From CAYSLC01 sp964431545 (GTDB taxonomy: Bacteria; Desulfobacterota; Desulfobacteria; Desulfobacterales; JAABSP01): a DNA stretch of 35,616 nucleotides. Below are positions 17,019-25,635 of this stretch, piece after piece; positions within the stretch are counted from its first letter, which is position 1; every line of letters begins with the position of its first letter. Under the pieces are notes generated by a model. The model saw only the letters and a list, made by a program, of their open reading frames with translations. It was not told the DNA's origin and searched no databases. Location: contig CAYSLC010000028.1 in the NCBI GenBank assembly GCA_964431545.1, positions 1-35,616 of the forward strand. Reading direction: 5' to 3'. The position numbers and the translations under genes are program-made.

Positions 17019-17025
17019 GATGCCC

Positions 17026-17184
17026 TCAGTCGAGCTTTTCGAAGTACTCCTTCTCCGCCCCGCACTTGGGACAAACCCAGTGTTCGGGCAGTTCCTCGAA
17101 GCTGGTGGGGGGCAGGATGTTGTTTTCTGGGTCGCCCAGTTCCGGGTCGTAGACGTAGCCGCAGGGGCACTCGTATTTGTCCAT
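17026..17184 (-). CDS. Rubredoxin with a CxC first metal-binding knuckle
   Basis: 52 aa, the usual rubredoxin length. The C-terminal knuckle is canonical, HWVCPKCGAEKEYF. The N-terminal knuckle reads YECPCGYVYDPE, that is Cys6-Pro-Cys8-Gly, one residue shorter than the usual CxxCGY. The middle (GDPENNILPPTSFEELPEH) is typical. Rubredoxins carry single electrons in the cytoplasm to oxygen- or peroxide-reducing enzymes such as rubrerythrin or superoxide reductase; none is adjacent. The start at 17184 follows GGAGAAAAGAG-like purines. A weak extended -10 (TGGTAAACT, minus strand, 17292-17284) lies upstream. The base calls at the CxC site are clear, so I read the shortened knuckle as real. Confidence 0.9.
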   Translation of the reverse strand: MDKYECPCGYVYDPELGDPENNILPPTSFEELPEHWVCPKCGAEKEYFEKLD

Positions 17185-17311
17185 CTCTTTTCTCCCTTTT
17201 TCGGATCTGTTTTCCGGATCCCGTTCCGGATCATGGGGTCGGCCGGACCACCGGCAACGACGATTATTCCATCTGAGTTCGCCAGTTTACCAGAGTTTTT
17301 CCATTGTGGGA

Positions 17312-17341
17312 AGGACAAATCGGGAAAAAACCTGGTATGAT
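17312..17341 (+). promoter_or_regulatory. Candidate promoter of the O-methyltransferase gene
   Basis: AGGACA at 17312-17317 and TATGAT at 17336-17341 are 18 bases apart. The -10 is preceded by TGG, which makes it an extended -10. Transcription would begin near 17348, about 54 bases before the ATG. Confidence 0.5.
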
Positions 17342-17401
17342 GGACCATGCCCAACGGCCCGCGGGCCGAAATGCAGACGGCATCGAGAAGGAGGAACCGC
17401 C

Positions 17402-18013
17402 ATGTCAACAATGATCGACGACCTGGAAACCTATTTCAAAGAATTCATCCCGCCCCGGGACGACCTGCTGCTCCGCCTGGAGCGGGAGGCGGAGGCCGAG
17501 GGGATCCCCATCATCGGGCCGGTGGTGGGGGAGCTGCTCCACCTCTTGACCCGGATTTCCGGTCCCCGGCGGATCCTGGAGCTGGGCGCCGCCATCGGAT
17601 ATTCCGCCCTCCACCTGGCCCGGGGATGCGGCGCCGACGGCCGGGTGGTGACCCTGGAGCACGACCCGGAGATGGCCGCCCGCGCCAGGGCGAACCTGGC
17701 GGAGGCCGGGATGGGGGACCGGGTGGCGGTCCTGGAGGGGGACGCCCTCTCCCTGATGGCCGGTCTGGAGGGGCCCTTCCAGATGGTCTTCATGGACATC
17801 GACAAGCGGTTCTACCGGGACGCATTGGACGAATGCGCCCGCCTGGTCCCGTCCGGCGGCCTCCTGGTGGCCGACAACACCGGCTTCAGGGACGCCGATC
17901 CGTTCAACCGGGCCTTTGCCGATTCCCCCGGCTGGCGGGGGGTCAATCTTTTGGCGTTCCTCCCCCGCCACTCCCCGGAACGGGACGGATTGTGCCTGGC
18001 CGCGCGGGTGTGA
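17402..18013 (+). CDS. Cation-dependent class I SAM O-methyltransferase
   Basis: 203 aa, typical of the catechol/caffeoyl-CoA O-methyltransferase family. The SAM-binding motif is ILELGAAIGYSALHLA at about 58-73, and Glu86 in VTLEHDPE would hold the ribose. Asp132 in MDIDK with Asp158-Asn159 in VADNTGF matches the divalent-metal triad of the family. It transfers methyl from SAM to a hydroxyl on a small aromatic or similar acceptor in the cytoplasm; the acceptor is not predictable. The start at 17402 is fixed by AAGGAGG eight bases upstream. It is divergent from rubredoxin and convergent with the solute-binding protein. Confidence 0.92.
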   Translation: MSTMIDDLETYFKEFIPPRDDLLLRLEREAEAEGIPIIGPVVGELLHLLTRISGPRRILELGAAIGYSALHLARGCGADGRVVTLEHDPEMAARARANLAEAGMGDRVAVLEGDALSLMAGLEGPFQMVFMDIDKRFYRDALDECARLVPSGGLLVADNTGFRDADPFNRAFADSPGWRGVNLLAFLPRHSPERDGLCLAARV

Positions 18014-18051
18014 CCCGGCGCCGCCTCCGGTCCAAGACGATGATCCCCCGG

Positions 18052-19692
18052 CTACCGCTGCCAGACCAGGGGACTCAACTGGACCCGGCCGCCGGGGCGA
18101 AGTTCCAGTTCGACGATGTCGTCGTGGGCGGCCCAGACCCGCATGGAGTGGGCCAGGGGGATCACCGGCGCCTCCCGGTGGATCAACGCCTGGGCCTTGC
18201 CGTAGAGGTCCTTGCGCACCTTCCTGTCCAAGGCCCGTCCGCCTTCACGAACGATCTCGTGGTAGGCTTCGTTTCCCCATCGGACCGGGACCGATGATCC
18301 GGCGGGGCCGTCCGCCACCTCCACGAAGAAGGGATGCGGATCACCGTGCTCCGCGGACCATCCGAGCAGGAAGAGGTCCGTCTCCCCCTGGGCGGCCGGG
18401 CCCCTTTCCGGATCGGCCGCCACGGGGGAGGCCGCCGGGTCCACCCGAATGCCGATCCGGGCGAGATCGGCCCGGATCGCCTCCCCCAGCCGCCGGCCGT
18501 CCGGATGGTCCCCTTGTTTCCCGGGCAGGTGCCGGAGGGTGACCGTCTCCCGGCCCGAGGCCGCCAGTTTTTCGAAGAACCGGGCCTCCTTGAGCAGGGA
18601 CCGGGCCTTTTCCGGGTCGTGGGGGTACGGTGAGACCGAACGGTCGTGCCCCCACATCAGCGGCGGGAGGGCGCTTTTTGCCGCCATGCCGAGGCCTTGG
18701 TAGACCTTTGCGACGATGGCCTCCCGGTCGATCCCGTGGGCCAGGGCCCGCCGGATCCGGAGGTCTTGCCACAGCGGCTTGGAATGATTGAAGCCGAGAT
18801 AGGCGAGATCGAGCCGGGGTTGGCGGAGGAGCCGGATCTTGGGGTCGGCCTCCGCTTGGGCCATGACCGCAAGGGGAGGATCCGGGTAGATGTTGATGTT
18901 GAGGTTCTTCAGATGCAGCAACCGGTGGTACGGGTCCGGACGGATCCGGCAGACGACCCGGTGGAGCCTCGGTCTCCGGGGCCAATGGACATAGGTGGCC
19001 TCCAGAACGATCCGCCGGCCTTTGAGCCACTGCATCAATTTGAAGGGACCGGTCCCGACCGGGTTTACGGAAAAATCCTCCCCATGGGCGAGGACCGCCG
19101 CCGGGCTCACGACGGCGGCGAAGGTCATGGCCAGTTTGGCCAGGAAGGCGGGATCATGGCGGCGGAGGGTCAGGACCACGGTGTAGGGGTCCACCGCCTC
19201 CACGGCACCGAGGACCTCATCCATTCCCATCCGGTCCCAGAATTCCGAGGCGGCGGGGGCTTCGGGGAACGACCATTCGGTTTCGAAGAACCGGACGTCC
19301 CTGATTTCCATCAGCCGGCCGAGGGAGAAGACCACCGCGTCGGCGACGGCATCGGTGGCATCATGGAATTTCACCGCCTTGCGAAGATGGAAGGTATAGG
19401 CCAGGCCGTCCGGAGAGACTTCCCAGGAGGCGGCCAGCCCCGGCTCGATGTCGGTGGCGTCCCCGGCGTACCGGACGAGGGAGTCGTAGAGCTGGTCGCA
19501 GACCATCAATGCATGGGGATCGGTGGCGCGGGCCGGATCGAGGCCGAAGTCGTCTCCGGGAAGGCCGATATTGGCGTGCCCCCAGAGCCGGACGTCATCG
19601 TCCTCCGGGGGCCATTCGTCCGGAATACCGGAAGCGGCCGGCAGAACCAGCAGAAGGAGGAGGAGCCCCGGCCGGAGGATCTTTTCCATCAT
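18052..19692 (-). CDS. Family 5 extracellular solute-binding protein of an ABC transporter (DppA/OppA-like)
   Basis: 546 aa, normal for SBP_bac_5. A signal peptide occupies about 1-22 (LLLLLLVLPAASG) without a lipobox Cys, so a free periplasmic protein is expected. Family landmarks are EPGLAASWEVSPDGLAYTFHLRKAVKFHD at about 83-111, VNPVGTGPFKL near 207-217, and LAYLGFNHSKP with RIRRALAHGIDRE at about 290-320. Known members bind peptides, nickel, opines or sugars and pass them to an ABC permease. No permease or ATPase gene flanks it, so it is an orphan. The start ATG-ATG is preceded by AAGGAGG at ideal spacing. Confidence 0.9.
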   Translation of the reverse strand: MMEKILRPGLLLLLLVLPAASGIPDEWPPEDDDVRLWGHANIGLPGDDFGLDPARATDPHALMVCDQLYDSLVRYAGDATDIEPGLAASWEVSPDGLAYTFHLRKAVKFHDATDAVADAVVFSLGRLMEIRDVRFFETEWSFPEAPAASEFWDRMGMDEVLGAVEAVDPYTVVLTLRRHDPAFLAKLAMTFAAVVSPAAVLAHGEDFSVNPVGTGPFKLMQWLKGRRIVLEATYVHWPRRPRLHRVVCRIRPDPYHRLLHLKNLNINIYPDPPLAVMAQAEADPKIRLLRQPRLDLAYLGFNHSKPLWQDLRIRRALAHGIDREAIVAKVYQGLGMAAKSALPPLMWGHDRSVSPYPHDPEKARSLLKEARFFEKLAASGRETVTLRHLPGKQGDHPDGRRLGEAIRADLARIGIRVDPAASPVAADPERGPAAQGETDLFLLGWSAEHGDPHPFFVEVADGPAGSSVPVRWGNEAYHEIVREGGRALDRKVRKDLYGKAQALIHREAPVIPLAHSMRVWAAHDDIVELELRPGGRVQLSPLVWQR

Positions 19693-20063
19693 GGGAAGGC
19701 CTCCTTGTCCAATCGGGTTTCAGGTTCGCGGCGGCCGGCCGGGCGGCGGCCGAACCGTTCGGGAGGAGTGGAACGTACAAAAATTTGCGGAAAATGTCAA
19801 AATATGGTGGTAGACTGAACACCAGTGGGTCGGTGGACCCCTCCCGGCGGGCCGTTACCCTCCCCTCGATCCGGGGGAGAGCGGCTGAACGGACGGACGA
19901 TCAAAAGAGTGCTCCGTCCCTCGACCCGGGGCCGGTCCATCGGACCGTGACCTATGGGGAATATGGCATGATTGCTGCCGAAAAAAACCAGATTCAATGC
20001 GCCCGCCCGGTCCGGGGGGCGCCGGAGAGGTCGGCCGGGGAGAGCCGAAAGGAACCGGGATCC
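19693..20063. other. Divergent intergenic region
   Basis: This 371-base stretch lies between the solute-binding protein and the hybrid kinase. It contains the candidate minus-strand promoter listed at 19772-19800. The kinase frame is open through this region, and an ATG at about 19969 is possible, but the preferred start at 20064 begins exactly at the receiver domain. An AT-rich patch at 19777-19806 is the only marked composition change. Confidence 0.55.
19772..19800 (-). promoter_or_regulatory. Candidate sigma-70-type promoter of the solute-binding protein gene
   Basis: On the minus strand a perfect TTGACA (19800-19795) is followed after 17 bases by TACGTT (19777-19772). The -10 matches at only three of six bases. 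Transcription would begin near 19765, about 73 bases before the start codon. Confidence 0.45.
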
Positions 20064-21998
20064 ATGTCGGAATCAAAAATCATGATCGTCGAAGACGAGG
20101 AGATCGTGGCCAGGGACCTCGCCTACCAGCTCAAAAAGATGGGGCACGGGGTGACCCGGCACGTCACCTCGGGGGAGGCGGCCCTGGAGGCGGCCGTCGA
20201 GGAACGGCCGGACCTGGCCTTGATGGATATCAACATCGAGGGGCGGCTGGACGGCATCGAAACCGCCACCCGCCTCCGCGGAGAGCTGGAGATCCCCGTG
20301 ATCTTCATCACCGCCTTCGACAGCGACGAGGTGCTCCAGCGGGCCCGGGGGGTCGAGCCCCTCGGCTACCTGGTCAAACCCATCGAACGGAAGGACTTCC
20401 GGGTCCTCATGAATACGGCCCTCCACCGGGCCCGGATGGAGCGAAAGCTGCGGGAGAGCGAGGAGCGGTTCCGTACCGTGGCTGAATTCACCTACGACTG
20501 GGAGCTGTGGTCCGCCCCCGACGGGCGGCTGTTGTACATCTCCCCCTCCTGCCTGCGGATCACCGGCTACCCCCGGGAGGCGTTTCTGGAGGACCCCGGA
20601 ATGCTCTCCCGCATCGCCCATCCCGAGGACCGGAAAAAGGTCGACCGGCTCCGGGCCGATCACCTCTCCCAGGGGGAGGTGATCCACCTCGTTTTTCGGA
20701 TCATCGCCGCCGACGGCGCCGAACGGTGGATCAGCCATTACAGCCAGCCGGTCTACGGCGAAGGGGGCGCCTGGCTGGGATGGCGGTCGAGCAACCGGGA
20801 CGTCACCGAGACCCGGAGCCTCCAGGAACGGCTGCTCCAGGTCCGGAACCGGGAGACCATCGCCACCCTGGCCGGCGGTATCGCCCATGAGTTCAACAAC
20901 AAGCTCTTCATCATCCGGGGCAACGTGGAGCTGCTCTCGGAGGATTTCCAGGAAAAGGACAGGCTCGCCCCCTACACCCACGCCATCGAGGGGGCGGTGG
21001 AGAAGATGACCGATCTGACCAATCACCTCCTCGCCTATGCCCAGGAGGGGAAATACTTCCCCCAGATGTTGCGGCTGAACGACTTCATCCGGAAGTCCTT
21101 GCAGATCATGAAACACGTGGAGGGGACCTCCCGGCCCGTCCGGACGGAGTTCTCGCCGGACGTGGGCCCCGTCCGGGCCGACCACGCCCAGATGCAGACG
21201 GTCCTGTCGGCCCTGTTGACCAACGCCGCGGAGGCCTCCGGGGATGACGGCCCGATCCGGATCACCACCCGGCGGATGGAGGTGGCGGAGCCGCCGCTCC
21301 AGGACGGCGCCCCCCCGCCCCCCGGACCCTACATCCGTCTGAGCGTCTCCGACGACGGCGTGGGCATGGACGCCGAGACGGCCCGCCGGGCCTTCGATCC
21401 CTTCTTCACCACCAAATTCCAGGGCCGGGGGCTCGGGCTGGCCGCCGTCTCCGGCATCGTAAAGAACCACGGCGGATGGATCGAGGTGGTCTCGGCTCCG
21501 GGGGAAGGGGCCACCTTCCACGTCTTCGTTCCGGCGGCCGACCGGCCCCTGGAGGAGGTCCGGAAGACCTCCGGAAAACCGGTCCGGGGCACCGGCACCA
21601 TCCTGCTCATCGAGGACGAACCGACCGTCATCGAGGTGGCCGAGGCCCTGATCCGCCACCTGGGCTACGAGGTCCTCCGGGCCGAGGACGGCAAGACCGC
21701 CGTCTCCCTGGCGGAGTCCTTCGACGGGCCCATCCACCTGGCCCTGCTCGACGTGCTGCTGCCGGACATGGACGGTCTCTCGGTATATCGACGGCTCCGG
21801 GCGGCCCGCCCCGGCGTCAAGGTGATCGTCTGCAGCGGATACGCCGTGGACGGCCCGGCCCAGGGGATCCTCGACCAGGGAGCCGAAGCGTTCCTCGCCA
21901 AGCCGTACGGACTGGGCAGCCTCTCCGAAAAGATCAAAGCGGTGATGGCCGCCCCCGGGGCGGCCGGCACCGTTTCGCCCCCCGCCGATATCCGTTGA
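20064..21998 (+). CDS. Soluble hybrid histidine kinase, REC-PAS-HK-REC
   Basis: 644 aa with no membrane segment. The first receiver (about 4-120) has Asp55 in ALMDINIEG and Lys105 in YLVKPI. A PAS domain follows (about 132-255, FRTVAEFTYDWELW, RDVTETR). The dimerisation region has the phosphoacceptor His275 in GGIAHEFNNKL. The ATPase domain has the N box LTNAAEAS near 385-392, DDGVGMD near 430-436 and GRGLGLA near 454-460. The last receiver (about 511-630) has Asp563 in LALLDVLLPDMD. All catalytic residues are present. The N-terminal receiver suggests that an upstream kinase tunes it. GAAAGGAAC precedes the ATG at 20064. It is followed by pqiA after 157 bases; no output regulator is adjacent. 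Confidence 0.9.
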   Translation: MSESKIMIVEDEEIVARDLAYQLKKMGHGVTRHVTSGEAALEAAVEERPDLALMDINIEGRLDGIETATRLRGELEIPVIFITAFDSDEVLQRARGVEPLGYLVKPIERKDFRVLMNTALHRARMERKLRESEERFRTVAEFTYDWELWSAPDGRLLYISPSCLRITGYPREAFLEDPGMLSRIAHPEDRKKVDRLRADHLSQGEVIHLVFRIIAADGAERWISHYSQPVYGEGGAWLGWRSSNRDVTETRSLQERLLQVRNRETIATLAGGIAHEFNNKLFIIRGNVELLSEDFQEKDRLAPYTHAIEGAVEKMTDLTNHLLAYAQEGKYFPQMLRLNDFIRKSLQIMKHVEGTSRPVRTEFSPDVGPVRADHAQMQTVLSALLTNAAEASGDDGPIRITTRRMEVAEPPLQDGAPPPPGPYIRLSVSDDGVGMDAETARRAFDPFFTTKFQGRGLGLAAVSGIVKNHGGWIEVVSAPGEGATFHVFVPAADRPLEEVRKTSGKPVRGTGTILLIEDEPTVIEVAEALIRHLGYEVLRAEDGKTAVSLAESFDGPIHLALLDVLLPDMDGLSVYRRLRAARPGVKVIVCSGYAVDGPAQGILDQGAEAFLAKPYGLGSLSEKIKAVMAAPGAAGTVSPPADIR

Positions 21999-22155
21999 GG
22001 TATCCGTCCAAACGTGGTAAAGCCTCCAGTGAACAGAACGGAAAACCGTCCCCGCCCGGCGGGGGAGATCGAACCCATGGGGGGACCGGTCCGGCCGGAG
22101 ACGGGCCGGGCGGTCCCGCCGCAAGCCACCATGACACCATGAGGAATACGGATCC

Positions 22156-23385
22156 GTGACGGGTTGCCACCACTGCGGACTGTTGCAGCGGCTGCCGGAA
22201 ATGCCGACGGGGGGAAAGGCCGTCTGCGGCCGGTGCCGCTCGGTGCTCCACCGGTACCACCCCCGGACGGCCGACCACGCCCTGGCCCTGGCCCTGGCCG
22301 GCGTGATCCTCTTCATCGTCTCCAACAGCTTTCCCTTCCTGATGCTGGAACTCAAGGGACAGGTCACCCGGATCACCCTGCTGAGCGGGGTCCGGGAACT
22401 CTTCGCCCAGGGGATGCCCCTTCTGGCGATCCTGGTCTTTTGCACGAGCATCCTCGCTCCGGGCCTCCTGCTCCTGATCCTGCTCTCCGTGCTCGCCCCC
22501 CTGCGGTTTGGGGCGGTCCCCCCCTACGTCCCGGCCCTTGCGCGCCTGATCCCCCCGCTCCTGCCGTGGGTGATGGTGGAGGTCTTCATTCTGAGCATCC
22601 TGGTGGCCCTGGTGAAGCTGGCCGGCATGGCGACGGTGGTCCTGGGCGCGGCCCTCTGGGCCCTGGCGGCCTTGATGGTGGTGCTCTCCGCCGCCATGGC
22701 GCGACTCGACCTCCATACCCTGTGGGAGCGGATCTCCCCGGCCTCGGCCCACGGCCGGCCCGACCCGGCGAGCCGCCCCATCTCCTGCGCCACCTGCGGG
22801 CTCCTCAACGCCCCCGACCGGCGCGGCGGAACGCCGCTGCGATGCCGGCGGTGCGGCGCCCGCCTCCACCGCCGGAAGCCCCACAGCCTCCAGCGAACCT
22901 GGGCCCTGGTGGCGGCGGCGCTCATCTGCTATGCGCCGGCCAACCTCCTGCCGGTGATGATCTCCGGCTACGGCGGCTGGTACCGGTCCGACACCATCCT
23001 GGAGGGGGTCGTCTACATGCTGTTCCATGGGAACTGGCCCCTGGCGGTGATCATCTTCGTGGCCAGCATCCTGGTGCCGTTGACCAAGATCCTGATCCTG
23101 ATCTACCTGCTGATCACGGTCCGGCTGGGATCCGCCCGGCGGCCGGTGGACCGGACCCGGCTCTACCGCGTCACCGAGGTCATCGGCAAATGGTCCATGG
23201 TGGACATCTTCGTGGTCACCATCATGACCGGTCTGGTCCAGCTGGGCAACTGGGGGATCGTCCGGCCGGCGCCCGGCGCCATCTTCTTCGGCGCCGTGGT
23301 GGTCATCACCATGGCGGCCGCCATGAGCTTCGATCCCCGCCTGATCTGGGACGCCGCGGAGAAGAACCATGCCCCCGTCGGATAG
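22156..23385 (+). CDS. pqiA: PqiA family inner-membrane protein (paraquat-inducible protein A)
   Basis: 409 aa with two PqiA repeats, like E. coli PqiA and YebS. Each repeat begins with a zinc-ribbon pair of CxxC knuckles: Cys4/7 with Cys24/27, and Cys211/214 with Cys230/233. Each is followed by about four membrane helices. With PqiB and PqiC it builds a tunnel moving lipids between inner and outer membranes and protects the envelope. The start is the GTG at 22156, preceded by GAGGA at 22141-22145; an ATG at 22139 is out of frame and ends at once. It overlaps pqiB by 17 bases, which implies translational coupling. Confidence 0.92.
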   Translation: MTGCHHCGLLQRLPEMPTGGKAVCGRCRSVLHRYHPRTADHALALALAGVILFIVSNSFPFLMLELKGQVTRITLLSGVRELFAQGMPLLAILVFCTSILAPGLLLLILLSVLAPLRFGAVPPYVPALARLIPPLLPWVMVEVFILSILVALVKLAGMATVVLGAALWALAALMVVLSAAMARLDLHTLWERISPASAHGRPDPASRPISCATCGLLNAPDRRGGTPLRCRRCGARLHRRKPHSLQRTWALVAAALICYAPANLLPVMISGYGGWYRSDTILEGVVYMLFHGNWPLAVIIFVASILVPLTKILILIYLLITVRLGSARRPVDRTRLYRVTEVIGKWSMVDIFVVTIMTGLVQLGNWGIVRPAPGAIFFGAVVVITMAAAMSFDPRLIWDAAEKNHAPVG

Positions 23386-25015
23386 CCGGCCCGATCCACG
23401 AACCGGGCGGAACCCGGAGGTGCCGTCGGCGGAGGTCTCCGGGATCCGGGGGATCTCCCTGGTCTGGATCATCCCCATCGTGGCCGCCCTCATCGGCGGA
23501 TGGCTCGCCTACAAGACCCTGTCCGAGCGCGGCCCCCTGGTCACCATCGCCTTCAAAAAGGCCGAAGGCGTCCAGGCCGGCGAGACCAAGGTCAAGTACA
23601 AGGACGTGGTGATCGGGGAGGTGGTCTCGGTGGACCTCTCCCCGGATCTTACCGATGTCCTGGTATCGGCCCGGCTGGACAAGGGTACCGCCCCCTATCT
23701 GACCACCAGGACCCGGTTCTGGGTGGAGCGGCCCCGGGTCACCCTCCAGGGAATCACCGGACTCGGCACCCTGGTGACCGGCGTCTACATCGCCCTCGAC
23801 CCCTCCGAGGCGGGGGATCCGACCTCAAGTTTCGACGGGTTGGAACAGCCGCCCATCGTAACCCACCGGGAGGAAGGGAGGCTCTTCAAGCTCCGGGCCG
23901 AAACCCTGGAATCCCTTTCGGTGGGATCGCCGGTCACCCTGCGCCAGATCCGGGTGGGCCAGGTGGTGGGGTATGAGCTGAATCCGGACCATGACGGGGT
24001 AACCCTCCACATCTTCATCCGGTCCCCCCATGACCGCCAGGTCAAACCCAACACCCGGTTCTGGACCACCAGCGGGGTGGAGTTCCGGCTGACCGCCGAC
24101 GGGCTCGACCTCGACACCGACTCCCTGGCGAGCCTCCTGTTCGGCGCCATCACCTTCGAGACTCCTCCAAGCCTCGAAGAGGCGGAACCGGCGCCGGAGA
24201 ACACCGTCTTCGAGCTGTTCCGGAGCCAGGAGGCGGTGGCCAACCGGGAGTTCGTGGAGAAGGAACGGTACGTTCTCCTCTTCCAGGGATCGGTGCGGGG
24301 GCTGAGCGTCGACGCGCCGGTGGAGTTCCGGGGGATCCGCATCGGCCGGGTCACCGATGTGCGGCTCCAGTTCGATGTGGACGCCTTCCGGTTCAACATC
24401 CCCGTGATGGTGGAGGTGGAGCCGGGCCGCATCGACCTCACGGACCGGCGGATCGCCGGCGGCTCCGGCGGCGGGGTGATCAGTGAGCTGGTGGAGCGGG
24501 GCCTCCGGGCCCAGCTGAAGACCGGAAACCTTCTCACCGGCCAGCTCTTTGTGGATCTCGACTTCCACCGGGACGCGGCCCCCGTGGAGGTGTCGAAACA
24601 GGGGGACTTCTGGGTCATCCCCACCGTCCCCACCCCGCTGGACGCCCTGGCCAACCGGCTCAAAAGCTTTCTGGCCCAGGTGGAGACCTGGCCCATCGAA
24701 CAGTTCGGCGAGGATGTCGGCGAGTCCCTCCAGGCCCTCCGGGAGCTGCTGGAGTCGGAGGATCTGCGCAGATCCTTCGCCCACCTCCAGACCACGCTGT
24801 CCAATGCCGAGGAGGCGGCCCGGCGGCTCAACAAGAGCGTGGTCCCCGAGGCCGGCAAGGTGGTCGACCAGGCCGGGGACCTGGTGGCCAAGAACTCGCC
24901 CCTGTACCGGGACCTGGAGAAGCTGATTCAGGAACTCTCCTCGGCGGCCCGGGCCGTCCGGAACACGGCGGACTACCTGGGACGACATCCGGAATCCCTG
25001 CTCAGAGGAAAGTAG
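23369..25015 (+). CDS. pqiB: PqiB family MCE-domain protein
   Basis: 548 aa. A short cytoplasmic N-terminus and one membrane helix (about 28-48, ISLVWIIPIVAALIGGW) precede three MCE (MlaD) domains at about 53-145, 165-230 and 285-400, then a long helical tail (about 420-548) that in E. coli PqiB forms the needle across the periplasm. The length matches PqiB with three MCE rings rather than YebT with seven. The ATG lies inside the end of pqiA. The product is an inner-membrane-anchored periplasmic lipid conduit. Confidence 0.93.
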   Translation: MPPSDSRPDPRTGRNPEVPSAEVSGIRGISLVWIIPIVAALIGGWLAYKTLSERGPLVTIAFKKAEGVQAGETKVKYKDVVIGEVVSVDLSPDLTDVLVSARLDKGTAPYLTTRTRFWVERPRVTLQGITGLGTLVTGVYIALDPSEAGDPTSSFDGLEQPPIVTHREEGRLFKLRAETLESLSVGSPVTLRQIRVGQVVGYELNPDHDGVTLHIFIRSPHDRQVKPNTRFWTTSGVEFRLTADGLDLDTDSLASLLFGAITFETPPSLEEAEPAPENTVFELFRSQEAVANREFVEKERYVLLFQGSVRGLSVDAPVEFRGIRIGRVTDVRLQFDVDAFRFNIPVMVEVEPGRIDLTDRRIAGGSGGGVISELVERGLRAQLKTGNLLTGQLFVDLDFHRDAAPVEVSKQGDFWVIPTVPTPLDALANRLKSFLAQVETWPIEQFGEDVGESLQALRELLESEDLRRSFAHLQTTLSNAEEAARRLNKSVVPEAGKVVDQAGDLVAKNSPLYRDLEKLIQELSSAARAVRNTADYLGRHPESLLRGK

Positions 25016-25023
25016 GTATCACC

Positions 25024-25635
25024 ATGCGGAAAACATCGATGATGACGACGGTCCTCCTTTTCGGCCTCCTGCTGACGGCTCCGGCCTGCGGCTGGCGAAC
25101 GGCGCCCTCCCAGTTCTACGCCCTGGGCGCCATGGACGGCCCCGCGCCGCCGAAAGGTGACGGATCGGGCCCGCGGGTGAGCGTGGGACCGGTCACCATC
25201 CCCGACTACCTGAACCGGCCCCAGATCGTGGTCCGGGAGGGGGAGCACCGGCTGGTCCTCGATGAGTACCACCGGTGGGGCGGCTCCCTGGAGGAGGAGT
25301 TCCTCCGGATCCTTTCGGAGAACCTGGGATTGCTGCTCGGCTCCGAACACGTGAGGGCCTATTCGGAGGAGTTCCAGCGATCCGACTACCAGGTGAGCGT
25401 CTCCCTCCAGCGGTTCGAGGGGCTGGCGGCGGGGGATGCGGTGCTCAAGGCCTCCTGGGCGATCCTCGACGCGGCCAGCCGGGACCTGCTGATGACCCGG
25501 GAGGGGTTCTTCCGCAAACCGGCGGCCCGGGGAAACTACGCCTCGATCGTCGCCGCCCAGAGCGCGGCCCTGGGCGCCCTGAGCCGGGAGATCGCCGCCG
25601 ACATCCTCAAGGTCCGTTCGGCCGGGACCCCCTAA
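25024..25635 (+). CDS. pqiC: PqiC-like ABC-type transport auxiliary lipoprotein
   Basis: 203 aa. The signal ends APAC with lipobox Cys22, so it is an outer-membrane lipoprotein. The mature part matches the PqiC/DUF330 family: SQFYALG, VSVGPVTIPDYLNRPQIVVR, and WGGSLEEEFLRILSENL. In E. coli PqiC forms a ring in the outer membrane on which the PqiB needle docks. It follows pqiB by eight bases, completing the module. Its TAA overlaps the stop codon of the convergent SLATT-like gene by four bases. Confidence 0.92.
   Translation: MRKTSMMTTVLLFGLLLTAPACGWRTAPSQFYALGAMDGPAPPKGDGSGPRVSVGPVTIPDYLNRPQIVVREGEHRLVLDEYHRWGGSLEEEFLRILSENLGLLLGSEHVRAYSEEFQRSDYQVSVSLQRFEGLAAGDAVLKASWAILDAASRDLLMTREGFFRKPAARGNYASIVAAQSAALGALSREIAADILKVRSAGTP

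Noticed and set aside
16881..17411. Upstream extension of the CRP-like gene to 17411
   Set aside because: It overlaps the rubredoxin in another frame and carries no family similarity; the domain begins at 16880.
22050..22064. CCCCGC/GCGGGG hairpin between the hybrid kinase and pqiA as a terminator
   Set aside because: The loop has only three bases, there is no T-run, and several equally good GC stems exist nearby by chance.
20073..22451. Minus-strand frame of 792 codons opposite the hybrid kinase
   Set aside because: The kinase motifs on the plus strand are complete, and the antisense product has no domain signature.
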